The notes under the pieces were generated by a model. That model was not told the DNA's origin. It made no database searches and saw nothing but the letters and a program-made list of their open reading frames with translations. Shown here piece after piece: positions 16,638 through 26,189 of a stretch of DNA of 64,000 nt; position 1 is the first letter of the stretch; the number at the start of each line of letters is the position of its first letter. Both the position numbers and the translations under genes were made by a program. Origin of the DNA: an uncultured Collinsella sp. (GTDB lineage Bacteria > Actinomycetota > Coriobacteriia > Coriobacteriales > Coriobacteriaceae); NCBI GenBank assembly GCA_958407465.1, contig CATYIV010000003.1, positions 26,708 to 90,707 of the forward strand, read 5' to 3'.

Positions 16638-17984
16638 CTACGCTGCCAACTTGTCAAAAGCCCCGCGTCGGTTGAGCACGGTAAACGCGACAACACAGAT
16701 GACTGCCGACAGAATCGACCCGCACGGCGAAGCGATGCCCATGGGAAACAGCGTGTCGGAATAGGCGTTCGACAGCAGCCACGCGCCCGGCACGCGAATG
16801 AGCGCCACGGCCAGCACGTTGTGCGCAAAGCCGATGTAGCTCTTGCCATACGCAGCGAAAAAGCCGCTAAAGCAAATGTGGATGCCGGCAAAAATCGCGT
16901 CGAAAATATAGCTGCGCATATAGCCGGTGCCGGCCGCGACCACCGCAGAGTCCTTGGCAAAAAAGCCGATAAACGCCGGCGCCACCAGCCACATCAGCAC
17001 CGTGATCAGGCAGCCGTACACCACCGAGATCGTCATGGCGTCTTTAAGCACCTGACATGCGCGGTCGCCCTTGCCCGCGCCGGCGTTTTGCGCCGTGAGC
17101 GCGCTGACGGTGGCACCCATGGAACTCGGCACAATGAACAAAAAGCTGATCATCTTCTCGACCAGGCCCACGGCGGCGGCGTCGACGAGCCCTCGGTGGT
17201 TGGCAATGACGGTGATGAACATAAACGCCACCTGGATGCAGCCGTCCTGCACGGCCACGGGCACGCCGATCTTAAGAATGCTGCCGAGCACCTCGGGCTG
17301 GGGGCGCAGGTCGCTGCGCTTAACGTGGATGTTCGTGCGGCGGCTCTTGAGCCACACGAGTGCGAGGGCAACGCTGGCCGTCTGGGCGGTTACCGTGCCG
17401 AGCGCCGCGCCCACGGGGCCGAGCCCCATGTGCCCGATAAACAGAAAATCGAGCGCGATGTTAATGATGCACGCCACGCCGATCACGTACATGGGCGAGC
17501 GCGAATCGCCCAGCCCGCGAAAGATGGCCGAAAGAATGTTGTATGCGGCGATAAACGGAATGCCGACAAAGCAGATACGCAGGTAGGCGGCGGTTCCTTC
17601 GACTGCCTCGGCCGGCGTGCCAATGAGCGCCACGATTTGCGGGCACAGTGCGAGCAGGATAGCGGCCAGCACCACCGAGACACCCATAAAGAGCGTGATG
17701 GTGTTGCCGATGGCGGTCTCGGCGCGGTCGAAGCGACGCGAGCCCACGGCGTGGCCGACGATGACCGTCGTTCCCATGGCCAGGCCCACGAGCGTCACGG
17801 TAATGATATAGAGCGTCTGCGCGCCATTGCCCACGGCGGTGATGCCGGCGGCGCCGCTAAACTGCCCCATCATGTACAGGTCAGCCATGCCGTAGAGCAT
17901 CTGCAAAAAGTACGAGAGCATATAGGGCAGGGCAAAGACCGCGATGGTCTTGAGGACATTGCCGCGTGTGAGGTCGTGTTCCAT
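16638..17984 (-). CDS. MATE-family multidrug/cation efflux protein
   Basis: This 448-residue protein has twelve predicted membrane helices in two homologous halves (MatE domains at residues ~15-175 and ~245-405). The N-terminus TRGNVLKTIAVFALPYMLSY and the LYGMADLYMMGQFSGA segment are typical of the DinF/NorM-like branch found in gut Firmicutes and Actinobacteria. It would export drugs or cationic metabolites using an ion gradient. It is transcribed alone, with its 3' end abutting a pseudogene remnant. Confidence 0.92.
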   Translation of the reverse strand: MEHDLTRGNVLKTIAVFALPYMLSYFLQMLYGMADLYMMGQFSGAAGITAVGNGAQTLYIITVTLVGLAMGTTVIVGHAVGSRRFDRAETAIGNTITLFMGVSVVLAAILLALCPQIVALIGTPAEAVEGTAAYLRICFVGIPFIAAYNILSAIFRGLGDSRSPMYVIGVACIINIALDFLFIGHMGLGPVGAALGTVTAQTASVALALVWLKSRRTNIHVKRSDLRPQPEVLGSILKIGVPVAVQDGCIQVAFMFITVIANHRGLVDAAAVGLVEKMISFLFIVPSSMGATVSALTAQNAGAGKGDRACQVLKDAMTISVVYGCLITVLMWLVAPAFIGFFAKDSAVVAAGTGYMRSYIFDAIFAGIHICFSGFFAAYGKSYIGFAHNVLAVALIRVPGAWLLSNAYSDTLFPMGIASPCGSILSAVICVVAFTVLNRRGAFDKLAA

Positions 17985-18174
17985 GGGCGGGGCTTTCTGG
18001 CTGGGTTCGTTTAGCTACCAGTGTAGTGAAAACCCTGCAACGATTGTAGAGTCAAGGTTTATGTTGGCAGTGGGGCGAAATAAGTCGCGCGCACCATTAT
18101 TCCGAGTGAATATGGACACACGTCACGAGAACTCGCCGCCGGCGCTAACCTTGCAGAAAACGATTTCGGAATAC

Positions 18175-18204
18175 TTGACACCATTATTCGGCGCGCAATA
18201 ATAC
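18175..18204 (+). promoter_or_regulatory. Promoter of the ABC exporter pair
   Basis: TTGACA (18175-18180) and TAATAC (18199-18204) are 18 bp apart, 40 bp before the first exporter gene. CACCATTATTC at the -35/spacer is repeated at 18092-18102, a possible operator. Confidence 0.6.
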
Positions 18205-18243
18205 GTGCGTTTGCGAACAACGTTTGATGGGGGTTGAACCTGC

Positions 18244-20073
18244 GTGCGCAATCTCAAAATACTGTTTTCCTATCTAGGGGCATACCGTCGCGATGCCATC
18301 CTCGGCGTGTTCTTTGTGTCGGTCGAGACGGTGCTCGAGCTGTTTATCCCGGTCATCATGGCCAACATCATCGATGTGGGCGTGCCTGCGGGTGATATCA
18401 ACTACATGCTGCTGCAGGGCGCGTACATGTTGGTGTGCGCTGCGCTTTCGCTGGTACTGGGCTTGGGTTATGCCCGCACGTCCGCCCGCGTTGCCTCGGG
18501 CCTAGGCGCTAACCTGCGCGAGGCCGAGTACAAAAAGATTCAGACGCTCGCTTTTGGTAACCTGGACAACTACGACGCCAGCTCGCTCGTCACCCGCATG
18601 ACCACGGACATCACCGTTATCCAAAATGCTGTGGGCAACGGCTTTCGCCCTATGGTGCGCGGCCCGGTGACGCTTATCGTCGGCCTTATCTACGCGCTGA
18701 TGCTGTCGCGCCCGCTCGCCACCGTCTTTGCGATCATCTTGCCCGTGCTGGCAATCGTGCTGGGCGTCATCACCTATCGCGTGAGCCCGCTCTACCGCCA
18801 ACTCCAGACCTCGATGGACCACCTCAACGGCGTGGTGCAAGAGGACCTTACCGCCGTGCGCGCCGTGAAGGCTTACGTGCGCGCCGAGCACGAGTGCGAC
18901 AAGTTCGACACCGTCAATACCGAGCTCGCTGGCACGGCGACCAAGACCTTCGGCACCGCCGTGCTCAATCTGCCGGTGTTCCAACTCTCGATGTACGTGG
19001 CTGCGCTCTCGATTCTGTGGATTGGCGGCCGCATGATTATCGAAGGTCGCTTGGGCGTGGGCTCGCTCACGGGCTTTATGAGCTACGTGCTGCTGATCAT
19101 GAACTCGCTCATGATGATTTCCAACGTGTTTTTGCTGCTCACGCGCGCTCTTACGAGTGTGGGCCGTATCGCAGAGGTGCTCGATGAGGAACCCTTTATC
19201 GCCAACCCTGTGGGAGACCTCGCGACTGCGGCACCAGCGGACGGCGGTATCGAGTTTCGCGACGTGTCGTTTAAATACCGCGCGGATGCAGTCGAGGATG
19301 TGCTCGAGCATATCGACCTTCGCATCGAGAGCGGCTCGACGGTGGGCATCCTCGGCGGCACGGGCTCGGGCAAGAGCTCACTTGTGCAGCTGATTGCGCG
19401 CCTGTACGACGCTACCGAGGGCGCCGTGCTTGTGGGCGGACGCGACGTGCGCGACTACGACCTCGCCGCCTTGCGCGACGCTGTGGGCATTGTGCTGCAA
19501 AAGAATGTGCTGTTCACGGGCACCGTGCGCGAGAACCTGCAGTGGGGCAATCCGCAGGCGTCGGACGATGAGCTCCTCGCGGCTTGCCGCGCGGCGTGCG
19601 TGGACGAGTTCCTTGATCGCATCGGCGGGCTGGACGGCGAGTTGGGCCAAGGCGGCGCCGGTGTCTCGGGTGGCCAGAAGCAACGTCTGTGCATCGCGCG
19701 CACGCTGCTCAAGCACCCGCGCGTGCTCATTTTTGATGACTCCACCAGCGCGGTCGATATGGCGACCGACGCTAAGATTCGCGAGCACATCGCTCGGATC
19801 CCCGATACGACCGTGCTCATCATCGCCCAGCGCATCGCGAGTGTCATGGATGCCGATCGCATTGTGGTATTGGACGACGGTCGTGTCCACGGCGTGGGCA
19901 CGCACGAGGAACTGCTGGCGGGCGACAACATCTACCAGGAGATTTATGCCTCGCAGATGGAGTTTGCGGGGAACGCGGACGCCGGCGACGGCAGCGACGA
20001 TGGTTGCGCGAATGATCCGTTTTCCTCCGTCGCATGCGGATCGCCCTTGGAAGGGGGTGAGCGTCATGCCTAA
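18244..20073 (+). CDS. ABC exporter half-transporter, subunit 1
   Basis: This 609-residue protein has an N-terminal six-helix ABC_membrane domain (residues ~15-300) and a C-terminal ATPase domain with Walker A GGTGSGKSS, signature VSGGQKQRL and Walker B VLIFDDSTSAVD. In subunit 1 the residue after the Walker B aspartate is Asp rather than the catalytic Glu, as in the degenerate site of heterodimeric exporters. Translation starts at the GTG at 18244. It overlaps subunit 2 by 8 bp. The pair probably exports a drug, lipid or peptide. Confidence 0.92.
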   Translation: MRNLKILFSYLGAYRRDAILGVFFVSVETVLELFIPVIMANIIDVGVPAGDINYMLLQGAYMLVCAALSLVLGLGYARTSARVASGLGANLREAEYKKIQTLAFGNLDNYDASSLVTRMTTDITVIQNAVGNGFRPMVRGPVTLIVGLIYALMLSRPLATVFAIILPVLAIVLGVITYRVSPLYRQLQTSMDHLNGVVQEDLTAVRAVKAYVRAEHECDKFDTVNTELAGTATKTFGTAVLNLPVFQLSMYVAALSILWIGGRMIIEGRLGVGSLTGFMSYVLLIMNSLMMISNVFLLLTRALTSVGRIAEVLDEEPFIANPVGDLATAAPADGGIEFRDVSFKYRADAVEDVLEHIDLRIESGSTVGILGGTGSGKSSLVQLIARLYDATEGAVLVGGRDVRDYDLAALRDAVGIVLQKNVLFTGTVRENLQWGNPQASDDELLAACRAACVDEFLDRIGGLDGELGQGGAGVSGGQKQRLCIARTLLKHPRVLIFDDSTSAVDMATDAKIREHIARIPDTTVLIIAQRIASVMDADRIVVLDDGRVHGVGTHEELLAGDNIYQEIYASQMEFAGNADAGDGSDDGCANDPFSSVACGSPLEGGERHA

Positions 20074-21964
20074 GACCGCAGCCCAAGCACGCCCGGCCGA
20101 CCTCAAGCGCACCGTGTGCCGCCTGCTCTCCTACATGGGGCATGCCAAGTTCTCGTTGCTCGCGGTGGGCGTGCTCGCCTCCGTCGCCGCCATCGCGAGC
20201 CTCGCCGGCACCTACATGGTGCGCCCCATCGTTAACGGTTTGGCCACGGGCGGGGAGGAACTGCTTGCCAGGCAGGTCATCCTGACTGCGATCATCTACG
20301 CCGCGGGCGTGCTCTCGGCCCTGGGCTACTCACAGATCATGGTGCGTGCGGCCCAACGCGTGGTGTCCGATATTCGCCGCGACCTGTTCGCGCACATCCA
20401 GACGCTGCCGCTCAGTTATTTTGACAGCACGCGCTCGGGCGACATCATGAGTTTTTTCACCAACGACGTCGACACCGTCTCCGAGGCGCTCAACAACAGC
20501 TTTGCCAACGTGATTCAGGCCGCCATTCAGGTTGTGGGCACCACGGCCATGCTCATCATCCTTAACTGGCAGCTCACGATTATCACACTCGTGTGCGATG
20601 CGGCCATTGTGCTGTATGCGCGCTATTCGGGCGCGCGCTCTAAGCGCTTCTTTGCCGCCCAGCAGGCATCGCTTGGCGATCTGGACGGATATATCGAAGA
20701 AATGGTCTCGGGCCAAAAGGTCATCAAGGTCTTTAACCGTGAGGCGGCGAATGTCGCCGGCTTTGCCTGCCGCAACGACGAGCTTCGCCGCACCGGCACC
20801 GCCGCCGTGAGCTATGCCAACTCCATGGTGCCCATGACTGTCGTGATTGGCTACGTCAACTATGCCATCGTCGCCGTGGCGGGCGGCATGCTCTGCATCA
20901 AGGGGCTCGCCGACGTAGGTGCGCTCGCGAGCTACCTGGTCTTTGTGCGCCAGGCCGCCATGCCCATCAACCAGTTTACGCAGCTCGGCAACTTCTTGCT
21001 CAACGCGTTGGCCGGTGCCGAGCGCCTGTTTGCGGCTATGGACCTTGAGCCCGAGGTGGACGAGGGCTGCGTGGAGCTGGTGCAGACGGGCGATGCCGCG
21101 TGGGCGTGGAAAATTCCCGAGGGCCAGGGCGTGGGCGTCTACGGGCACCTGCATGACGTGGCAGCCGTTGATGAGTCGGGCCGCGCGGTGGCCGCCGACG
21201 GCACCGAGCTCACGTGCGGCTTGGTTCCGCTTGCCGGCGACGTGCGCTTCCATGCCGTGGACTTTTCCTACGTGCCGGGCGCCCGCGTGCTCACGGACCT
21301 CAACCTGTTTGCCAAGCCGGGGCAAAAGATTGCGTTTGTGGGCTCCACGGGCGCCGGCAAGACGACCATTACCAACCTCATCAACCGCTTCTACGAGGTC
21401 GATGACGGCGAGATCACGTACGACGGCATCGACGTCAAGCACATTGCCAAGGCCAGCCTGCGCGGGTCGCTCGGCATTGTGCTGCAGGACACGCACCTGT
21501 TTAGCGGCACCATTGCGCAGAACATCCGCTTTGGCAAGCTCGACGCGACCGACGAGGAGGTGCGCGCCGCTGCCGAGGCCACCTGCGCCGACTCGTTTAT
21601 CCGCCGCCTGCCGCGGGGCTACGACACACCGGTCACGGCCGACGGCGCCAACCTGTCGCAGGGTCAGCGTCAGCTGCTCGCCATCGCGCGCGTGGCCGTC
21701 GCCGACCCACCGGTGCTCATCCTGGACGAGGCCACGAGTTCCATCGACACGCGTACCGAAAAGCTCATCGAGCGCGGTATGGACCGCATCATGCGCGGTC
21801 GCACCACGTTTATGATCGCGCACCGCCTGTCCACTGTCCGCGACGCCGACGCCATCATGGTCCTCGAACACGGCCGCATCATCGAGCGCGGCACGCACGA
21901 AGAGCTGCTCGCCCAGCACGGCGAGTACTGGCAGCTGGCGCATGGCTTAAAAGAGCTGGATTAA
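20066..21964 (+). CDS. ABC exporter half-transporter, subunit 2
   Basis: This 632-residue partner of the preceding gene has a membrane domain at residues ~25-320 and an unusual insertion of about 70 residues before the ATPase domain (around DAAWAWKIPEGQGVGVYGHL). The ATPase domain follows with Walker A GSTGAGKTT, signature NLSQGQRQLL and Walker B LILDEATSSID, with the catalytic glutamate intact. Complementary degenerate and complete sites are typical of heterodimers such as TM287/288. The ATG at 20066 follows AAGGGGGTG and overlaps the upstream stop. Confidence 0.93.
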   Translation: MPKTAAQARPADLKRTVCRLLSYMGHAKFSLLAVGVLASVAAIASLAGTYMVRPIVNGLATGGEELLARQVILTAIIYAAGVLSALGYSQIMVRAAQRVVSDIRRDLFAHIQTLPLSYFDSTRSGDIMSFFTNDVDTVSEALNNSFANVIQAAIQVVGTTAMLIILNWQLTIITLVCDAAIVLYARYSGARSKRFFAAQQASLGDLDGYIEEMVSGQKVIKVFNREAANVAGFACRNDELRRTGTAAVSYANSMVPMTVVIGYVNYAIVAVAGGMLCIKGLADVGALASYLVFVRQAAMPINQFTQLGNFLLNALAGAERLFAAMDLEPEVDEGCVELVQTGDAAWAWKIPEGQGVGVYGHLHDVAAVDESGRAVAADGTELTCGLVPLAGDVRFHAVDFSYVPGARVLTDLNLFAKPGQKIAFVGSTGAGKTTITNLINRFYEVDDGEITYDGIDVKHIAKASLRGSLGIVLQDTHLFSGTIAQNIRFGKLDATDEEVRAAAEATCADSFIRRLPRGYDTPVTADGANLSQGQRQLLAIARVAVADPPVLILDEATSSIDTRTEKLIERGMDRIMRGRTTFMIAHRLSTVRDADAIMVLEHGRIIERGTHEELLAQHGEYWQLAHGLKELD

Positions 21965-22013
21965 CCCGTTCGAGCACGATGCTTTGACCCCTCCGTGCCC
22001 CTCACCTCGCCTC

Positions 22014-22078
22014 AAACCATCACAACATTCGACGTCTTTTGCCAAAATCGGGAAAAGCATTGAATGTTGTGATGGTTT
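22014..22078. repeat. CATCACAACATTC hairpin repeat, copy 1
   Basis: AAACCATCACAACATTC and GAATGTTGTGATGGTTT flank a 31-base middle containing CCAAAATCGGGAAAAG. It is one of four copies (also 23256, 27476, 38309), all in intergenic gaps. Confidence 0.85.
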
Positions 22079-22179
22079 TTCTGCCACTCGACCGGGTGGA
22101 ATCGCTTTCTTGTGCACGAAGGTGTGCGGACCCGTGGGCAGGGGAATAAGGTTGGTTATCCGACTCTATTGGAGGGCTC

Positions 22180-23217
22180 ATGGACCTGCCGATCGTCCTG
22201 TCCCATAAGACTGCCTGGCTGTACCACAACGTGGCGCGCCCGTCCGAGCCGCTCTCGCGAGCAAGCAGCCTATGCGATGAGGACTCGCTTGCCAACGAGG
22301 CGGAGCCGACCGCGAGCCTGCCCAAATTGGGACTCGATGCCAAGGGGCTGAGGGCTTCAGCGGCGGTCGGGATCGTTACCGACTATCTGGTTTCGCTCGG
22401 TATTCCACGAGAAGAGCTCGATCATATCGACACGCTCGTCAACTTCGATTTTGAGCGCTCGACGCCGGCTGGATTTAGGTGCCACGTGTTTGGAGCGCCG
22501 GTACCTCCAGGCCATCTTATCGAGGTGGCAGAGGGCCTTCTGGTGGTTGATGAGGCCATGTGCTTTGTCCAAGCGGGTTCGTGGATGAGCGAGCCCGAGC
22601 AGCTGGAATATGGCTACGAAATCTGCGCCCGATACCATTTGAATCATCTGTCGACAGGCGATTATGTCGAGATGGGGCAGAGGTATACCGTTGACGACTT
22701 GATTACTTATTGCAATGAGAACCGATCTCGTCAGGGGGCCATACGCGCGGCCGCCGTGCTCAAGCGCGTGCACGACGGCGCGCGGTCGCCCATGGAGACG
22801 GCCACCGCAATCATGGTTGTAGCAAAACGTTCCCAGGGAGGGCTGGGATACGCCAAGATCGAGCTCAACCATCGGGTCGATGTTCCCAATGAGTTCAAGT
22901 ATCTCGCTAAGGCCGGGTATTTCGAGATCGACGTATATGCGCCTGCAAGCGGTACGGGGATTGAATACAACGGCTCGGACCATCTTGATAAACAGCGCAG
23001 CGCGTCGGATGCGGAGCGTATGACCGTACTGAGCGCGCTGGGCTTTAGGATGATCGTCCTCACCGGGACTCAGTTTGCCCATCAGCTGCAATTGCATCGG
23101 GCGATGAACGCTATCGCACTCGCTATGGGTCTCAAGTGCGACCGAAGCGAAGCGTTCCAGAAACGTCAAAACGACCTGCGAGAATTCGTGATTCGGCACT
23201 GGGACGGCGGCCTTTAG
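22180..23217 (+). CDS. Hypothetical protein with DUF559/VSR-like nuclease fold at C-terminus
   Basis: This 345-residue protein is of no recognised family over most of its length. Its last third has a restriction-endonuclease-like pattern: FEIDVYAPASGTGIEYNGSD, then H, about 10 residues and AERMTVLSALGFRMIVLT. This resembles the D-x(n)-E-Y-x-G-x-x-H core of DUF559/Vsr-type nucleases. The N-terminal part (KTAWLYH, then a conserved cysteine in FRCHVFG) may be a target-recognition region, in the manner of AbiEi-like or DUF559 proteins. ATG at 22180 follows TTGGAGGG. It is framed by two CATCACAACATTC hairpins. Confidence 0.6.
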   Translation: MDLPIVLSHKTAWLYHNVARPSEPLSRASSLCDEDSLANEAEPTASLPKLGLDAKGLRASAAVGIVTDYLVSLGIPREELDHIDTLVNFDFERSTPAGFRCHVFGAPVPPGHLIEVAEGLLVVDEAMCFVQAGSWMSEPEQLEYGYEICARYHLNHLSTGDYVEMGQRYTVDDLITYCNENRSRQGAIRAAAVLKRVHDGARSPMETATAIMVVAKRSQGGLGYAKIELNHRVDVPNEFKYLAKAGYFEIDVYAPASGTGIEYNGSDHLDKQRSASDAERMTVLSALGFRMIVLTGTQFAHQLQLHRAMNAIALAMGLKCDRSEAFQKRQNDLREFVIRHWDGGL

Positions 23218-23255
23218 AGGCGCTTTGGTCCTTCTGCGGGGTGCCGTGGGCAGAC

Positions 23256-23318
23256 AAACCATCACAACATTCGACGTTTTTCGCCAAAAACGGGAAAAGT
23301 ATCGAATGTTGTGATGGT
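23256..23318. repeat. CATCACAACATTC hairpin repeat, copy 2
   Basis: It has the same arms as copy 1, with a middle differing at a few bases (CCAAAAACGGGAAAAG). Copies 1 and 2 bracket the nuclease-like gene. Confidence 0.85.
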
Positions 23319-23450
23319 CTGTGCTGAGGATGGGTTTGGAAAGCCCGTTTTGCTCAAAGCGACCTGTCCTGTCGTACGGGTGTCGGCATGATTCTCTCGT
23401 GGGGTATTATGTTTTCCGAAGAATAAAACGCCGCGCGAGGGGAGGGCTGC

Positions 23451-24506
23451 GTGGACGGGCACGTGCAACATGACGGTTTTGGCCGCGATATCAACTACCT
23501 GCGCATTGCCGTTACCGACAAGTGCAATTTCCGCTGCATCTATTGCATGCCGGCCGATGGCGTGGCGCCCCGCGCGCACGACGAGCTGCTCAGCGCCGAG
23601 GAAATCGCCCGCTTTGTGCGCTTGGTGGCGGGGGAGGGCATTCGCCGCGTGCGTCTGACGGGCGGCGAGCCGCTGGTCAGCCGCCGTATTATTCCGCTCA
23701 TTCGTGATATCCGCGCGATTCCGCAGATCGAGGACATCTCGCTCACCACCAACGGCGCCCTGCTGCCCAAGCTGGCGCCGCAGCTCAAAGAGGCGGGACT
23801 TAGCCGCGTTAACATCTCGCTCGACACGCTCGACCCTACGCTCTTTGGAAAGATCACGCGCCTGGGTCGACTCGAGCAGACCATGGCTGGCATCGACGCG
23901 GCGCTGGCTTGGGGCTTTGAGCCCGTTAAGGTCAACTGCGTTGTAGTGCGCCGGCTCAACCAGGATGTAGCGGCCCTCGCGCGGCTCACGCTCGACCGCC
24001 CCATCCACCTGCGCTTTATCGAATACATGCCCATCGGCGACGAGCACACGAGTTCGCATTGCGCTGTGGACCCGCATGCGCCCGCGCTCAATCCAGAGCT
24101 GTGGGACGCGAGCGATACCGTGCCGAGCGACGAGCTGCGGGCGCGCATCAATGCCGGGGCCGCCGCGACGGGACTTGGCGAGCTCGAGCCGCTCGACATC
24201 AACGACGCTCCTGCCGGCGCGGGTCCTGCGCGCTATTGGCACTTTCCGGGCGCGGCGGGAACGGTCGGCTTCATTAGCGCCATGTCCAACCATTTTTGCG
24301 CGAACTGCAACCGTCTGCGCTTGACGGCCGATGGCAACGTGCGTCCGTGCCTGTTCAGCGATGCCGAGTATTCGGTGCGTGAGGCGCTGCGCCGTGGTGA
24401 TGATATGCAGGTACTTTCGATTTGGCGCGATGCCGTGGCCCACAAACCGCAGGAACACGCGATAATTGAGGGCACGCAACGATTTATGTCCCAAATCGGA
24501 GGATGA
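23451..24506 (+). CDS. moaA: GTP 3',8-cyclase, molybdenum cofactor biosynthesis
   Basis: This 351-residue radical SAM enzyme performs the first step of molybdopterin synthesis. The N-terminal cluster motif is CNFRCIYC preceded by TDK, followed by LTGGEPL. The C-terminal cluster cysteines are in FCANCNRLRLTADGNVRPC. The C-terminal part is moderately divergent, with an insertion (residues ~200-260) rich in Ala/Asp. It starts with GTG at 23451 after GGGGAGGG. It is followed, 4 bp later, by the moaC-mobB fusion, forming a small molybdenum cofactor operon. Confidence 0.93.
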   Translation: MDGHVQHDGFGRDINYLRIAVTDKCNFRCIYCMPADGVAPRAHDELLSAEEIARFVRLVAGEGIRRVRLTGGEPLVSRRIIPLIRDIRAIPQIEDISLTTNGALLPKLAPQLKEAGLSRVNISLDTLDPTLFGKITRLGRLEQTMAGIDAALAWGFEPVKVNCVVVRRLNQDVAALARLTLDRPIHLRFIEYMPIGDEHTSSHCAVDPHAPALNPELWDASDTVPSDELRARINAGAAATGLGELEPLDINDAPAGAGPARYWHFPGAAGTVGFISAMSNHFCANCNRLRLTADGNVRPCLFSDAEYSVREALRRGDDMQVLSIWRDAVAHKPQEHAIIEGTQRFMSQIGG

Positions 24507-24510
24507 TCAT

Positions 24511-25803
24511 ATGGCCAAGAGCAGGTACGCCGATGCCACCAAGGCCGCTCGCAGGGCCGCGATGTCTGCCCACAAAGTCACGGCTGCGGCGAATGCTGGC
24601 AACGCCGACGCGTCCGCGCAGCCGTCTGCCCGCGCTGTCGTCGAGCCCGCCCGTGACGCTCGCCGCGACGAGCTGACGCACGTGGACGCCAAGGGCGAGG
24701 TTCGCATGGTCGACGTGTCCGACAAGGCCGAGACCCATCGTATTGCCATCGCCGAGGGCACCATCCTCATGCATCCCGAGACGCAGGCCATGGTGCTGCA
24801 AGACCGCGCCAAAAAGGGCGACGTGCTCGCCTGTGCGCGCGTGGCGGGCATCATGGCCATCAAGCGCACGAGCGACATCATTCCCATGTGCCATCCGTTG
24901 CTCATTACCAAGAGCAAGTGCGACATTGCGCCCATCGCTGCGGCGGGGACGCCGGCCGAGGACGTGCCCGAGGGCTGGGCGCCGGCGCGCGCGGACGGGC
25001 AGGTTGGCTTTCACGTACTGGTCACGGCGGGCGTGACGGGCAAGACGGGTATTGAGATGGAGGCGTTGACCGGCGCGAGTGCTGCGTGTCTGACCATCTA
25101 TGACATGTGCAAGGCCGTCGATCGCGGCATGGAGATCGTCGACGTGCGCCTGCTGCACAAGGAGGGCGGCCGCTCGGGCGTGTGGGATCGCGCAGAGCGC
25201 CAGGCCGCCGCTGCCGACGGCGCCGCGCCCGCGGGCGCACCCGTCGCCGTTGCGCCCGCAGCTCCCACTCCGGCTGTCCCCGCGATCGCGTTTATCGGCT
25301 ACCAAAACTCGGGCAAGACCACACTTGTCGAGAAGGTTATCGCCGAGCTCACCCGCCGCGGCCTGCGCGTGGGTTCGCTCAAGCATCATGGGCATCACGG
25401 CTTTGATATCGACGTGCCCGCTAAGGACACCTGGCGCCATCACCAGGCCGGATCCAAACACGTGGGCCTCATCTGCGCCACGCGCTGGGCGGAGTACGCC
25501 GACACGCGCGAGGAGGACGAGATGCCCGCGCGCGAACTGCTGTCGCGCTACAACGATGTCGACGTGGTGATCATCGAGGGCTACAAGACCGAGGGCTTCG
25601 ACAACATCGTGGTCGCGCGCTCCGGTGTCGACCGTCTGCGCGGCAAGAGCTCGCTCGACCTGGTCGACGGTCACACGCTGGCCCTTGCCTGCAACGAGGC
25701 CCTGGCACGCCAGGCCTTCGACGCCGGCTTTGCGACCCGAGCCATCAACATCAACGACGCCCGAGCCATCTGCGACCTCATCCAAGACCACCTTCAGGCT
25801 TGA
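24511..25803 (+). CDS. MoaC-MobB fusion protein, molybdenum cofactor biosynthesis
   Basis: This 430-residue protein joins two enzymes. After an Ala-rich N-terminal extension (~50 residues), residues ~55-240 are MoaC, the cyclic pyranopterin monophosphate synthase, with LTHVDAKGEVRMVDVSDKAE, MCHPL and GKTGIEMEALTG. After an Ala/Pro linker, residues ~265-430 are MobB, a GTP-binding protein for guanine dinucleotide attachment, with a P-loop GYQNSGKTT, LKHHGHHGFDID and VVIIEGYK. ATG at 24511 follows GGAGGATG. No moaD, moaE or moeA lies in the window. Confidence 0.93.
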   Translation: MAKSRYADATKAARRAAMSAHKVTAAANAGNADASAQPSARAVVEPARDARRDELTHVDAKGEVRMVDVSDKAETHRIAIAEGTILMHPETQAMVLQDRAKKGDVLACARVAGIMAIKRTSDIIPMCHPLLITKSKCDIAPIAAAGTPAEDVPEGWAPARADGQVGFHVLVTAGVTGKTGIEMEALTGASAACLTIYDMCKAVDRGMEIVDVRLLHKEGGRSGVWDRAERQAAAADGAAPAGAPVAVAPAAPTPAVPAIAFIGYQNSGKTTLVEKVIAELTRRGLRVGSLKHHGHHGFDIDVPAKDTWRHHQAGSKHVGLICATRWAEYADTREEDEMPARELLSRYNDVDVVIIEGYKTEGFDNIVVARSGVDRLRGKSSLDLVDGHTLALACNEALARQAFDAGFATRAININDARAICDLIQDHLQA

Positions 25804-25928
25804 CGCTGCGCCGGCCCCAAGCACCCCATCTCGCCCCTCAAGCCGTCGCTCGCGTACCAAAGTACGCGTCGCTCCTCTTTCGGGGCGACCTGGGGCACTT
25901 GGAACCGGCTCGCTGCGCTGCCATAACA

Positions 25929-25957
25929 TGCCAAAAAGGGACAGGTTTCTTTTGGCA
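25929..25957. repeat. GGGACAGG hairpin repeat
   Basis: TGCCAAAA and TTTTGGCA flank AGGGACAGGTTTC. It belongs to the same family as the hairpin that follows 25 bases later. Confidence 0.7.
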
Positions 25958-25982
25958 GGTTTTATCTGGGCAAATGCCATTT

Positions 25983-26015
25983 CCACCACAAAGGGGCCAG
26001 GCACCTTTGTGGTGG
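25983..26015. repeat. GGGGACAGGCAC hairpin repeat
   Basis: CCACCACAAAGG and CCTTTGTGGTGG flank GGCCAGGCA. It is followed by a T-run and may act as a terminator. The remaining gap from 25804 to 26189 shows no gene. Confidence 0.75.
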
Positions 26016-26189
26016 TTTTTGTTTAAGTAGATGTGTGGGACATGCCTTACAATCTACCAAGTAGTTCATGACGGGCGAAAAACGGAGAGAAGGGGTTTGA
26101 TGCGTCCTTAATGTTTCATGCGGATAGATTGATTTGACAGACGGTGGCGAATGCCCGCCGTCCGCATTCGTATGAAACAAGGAGTCTCC

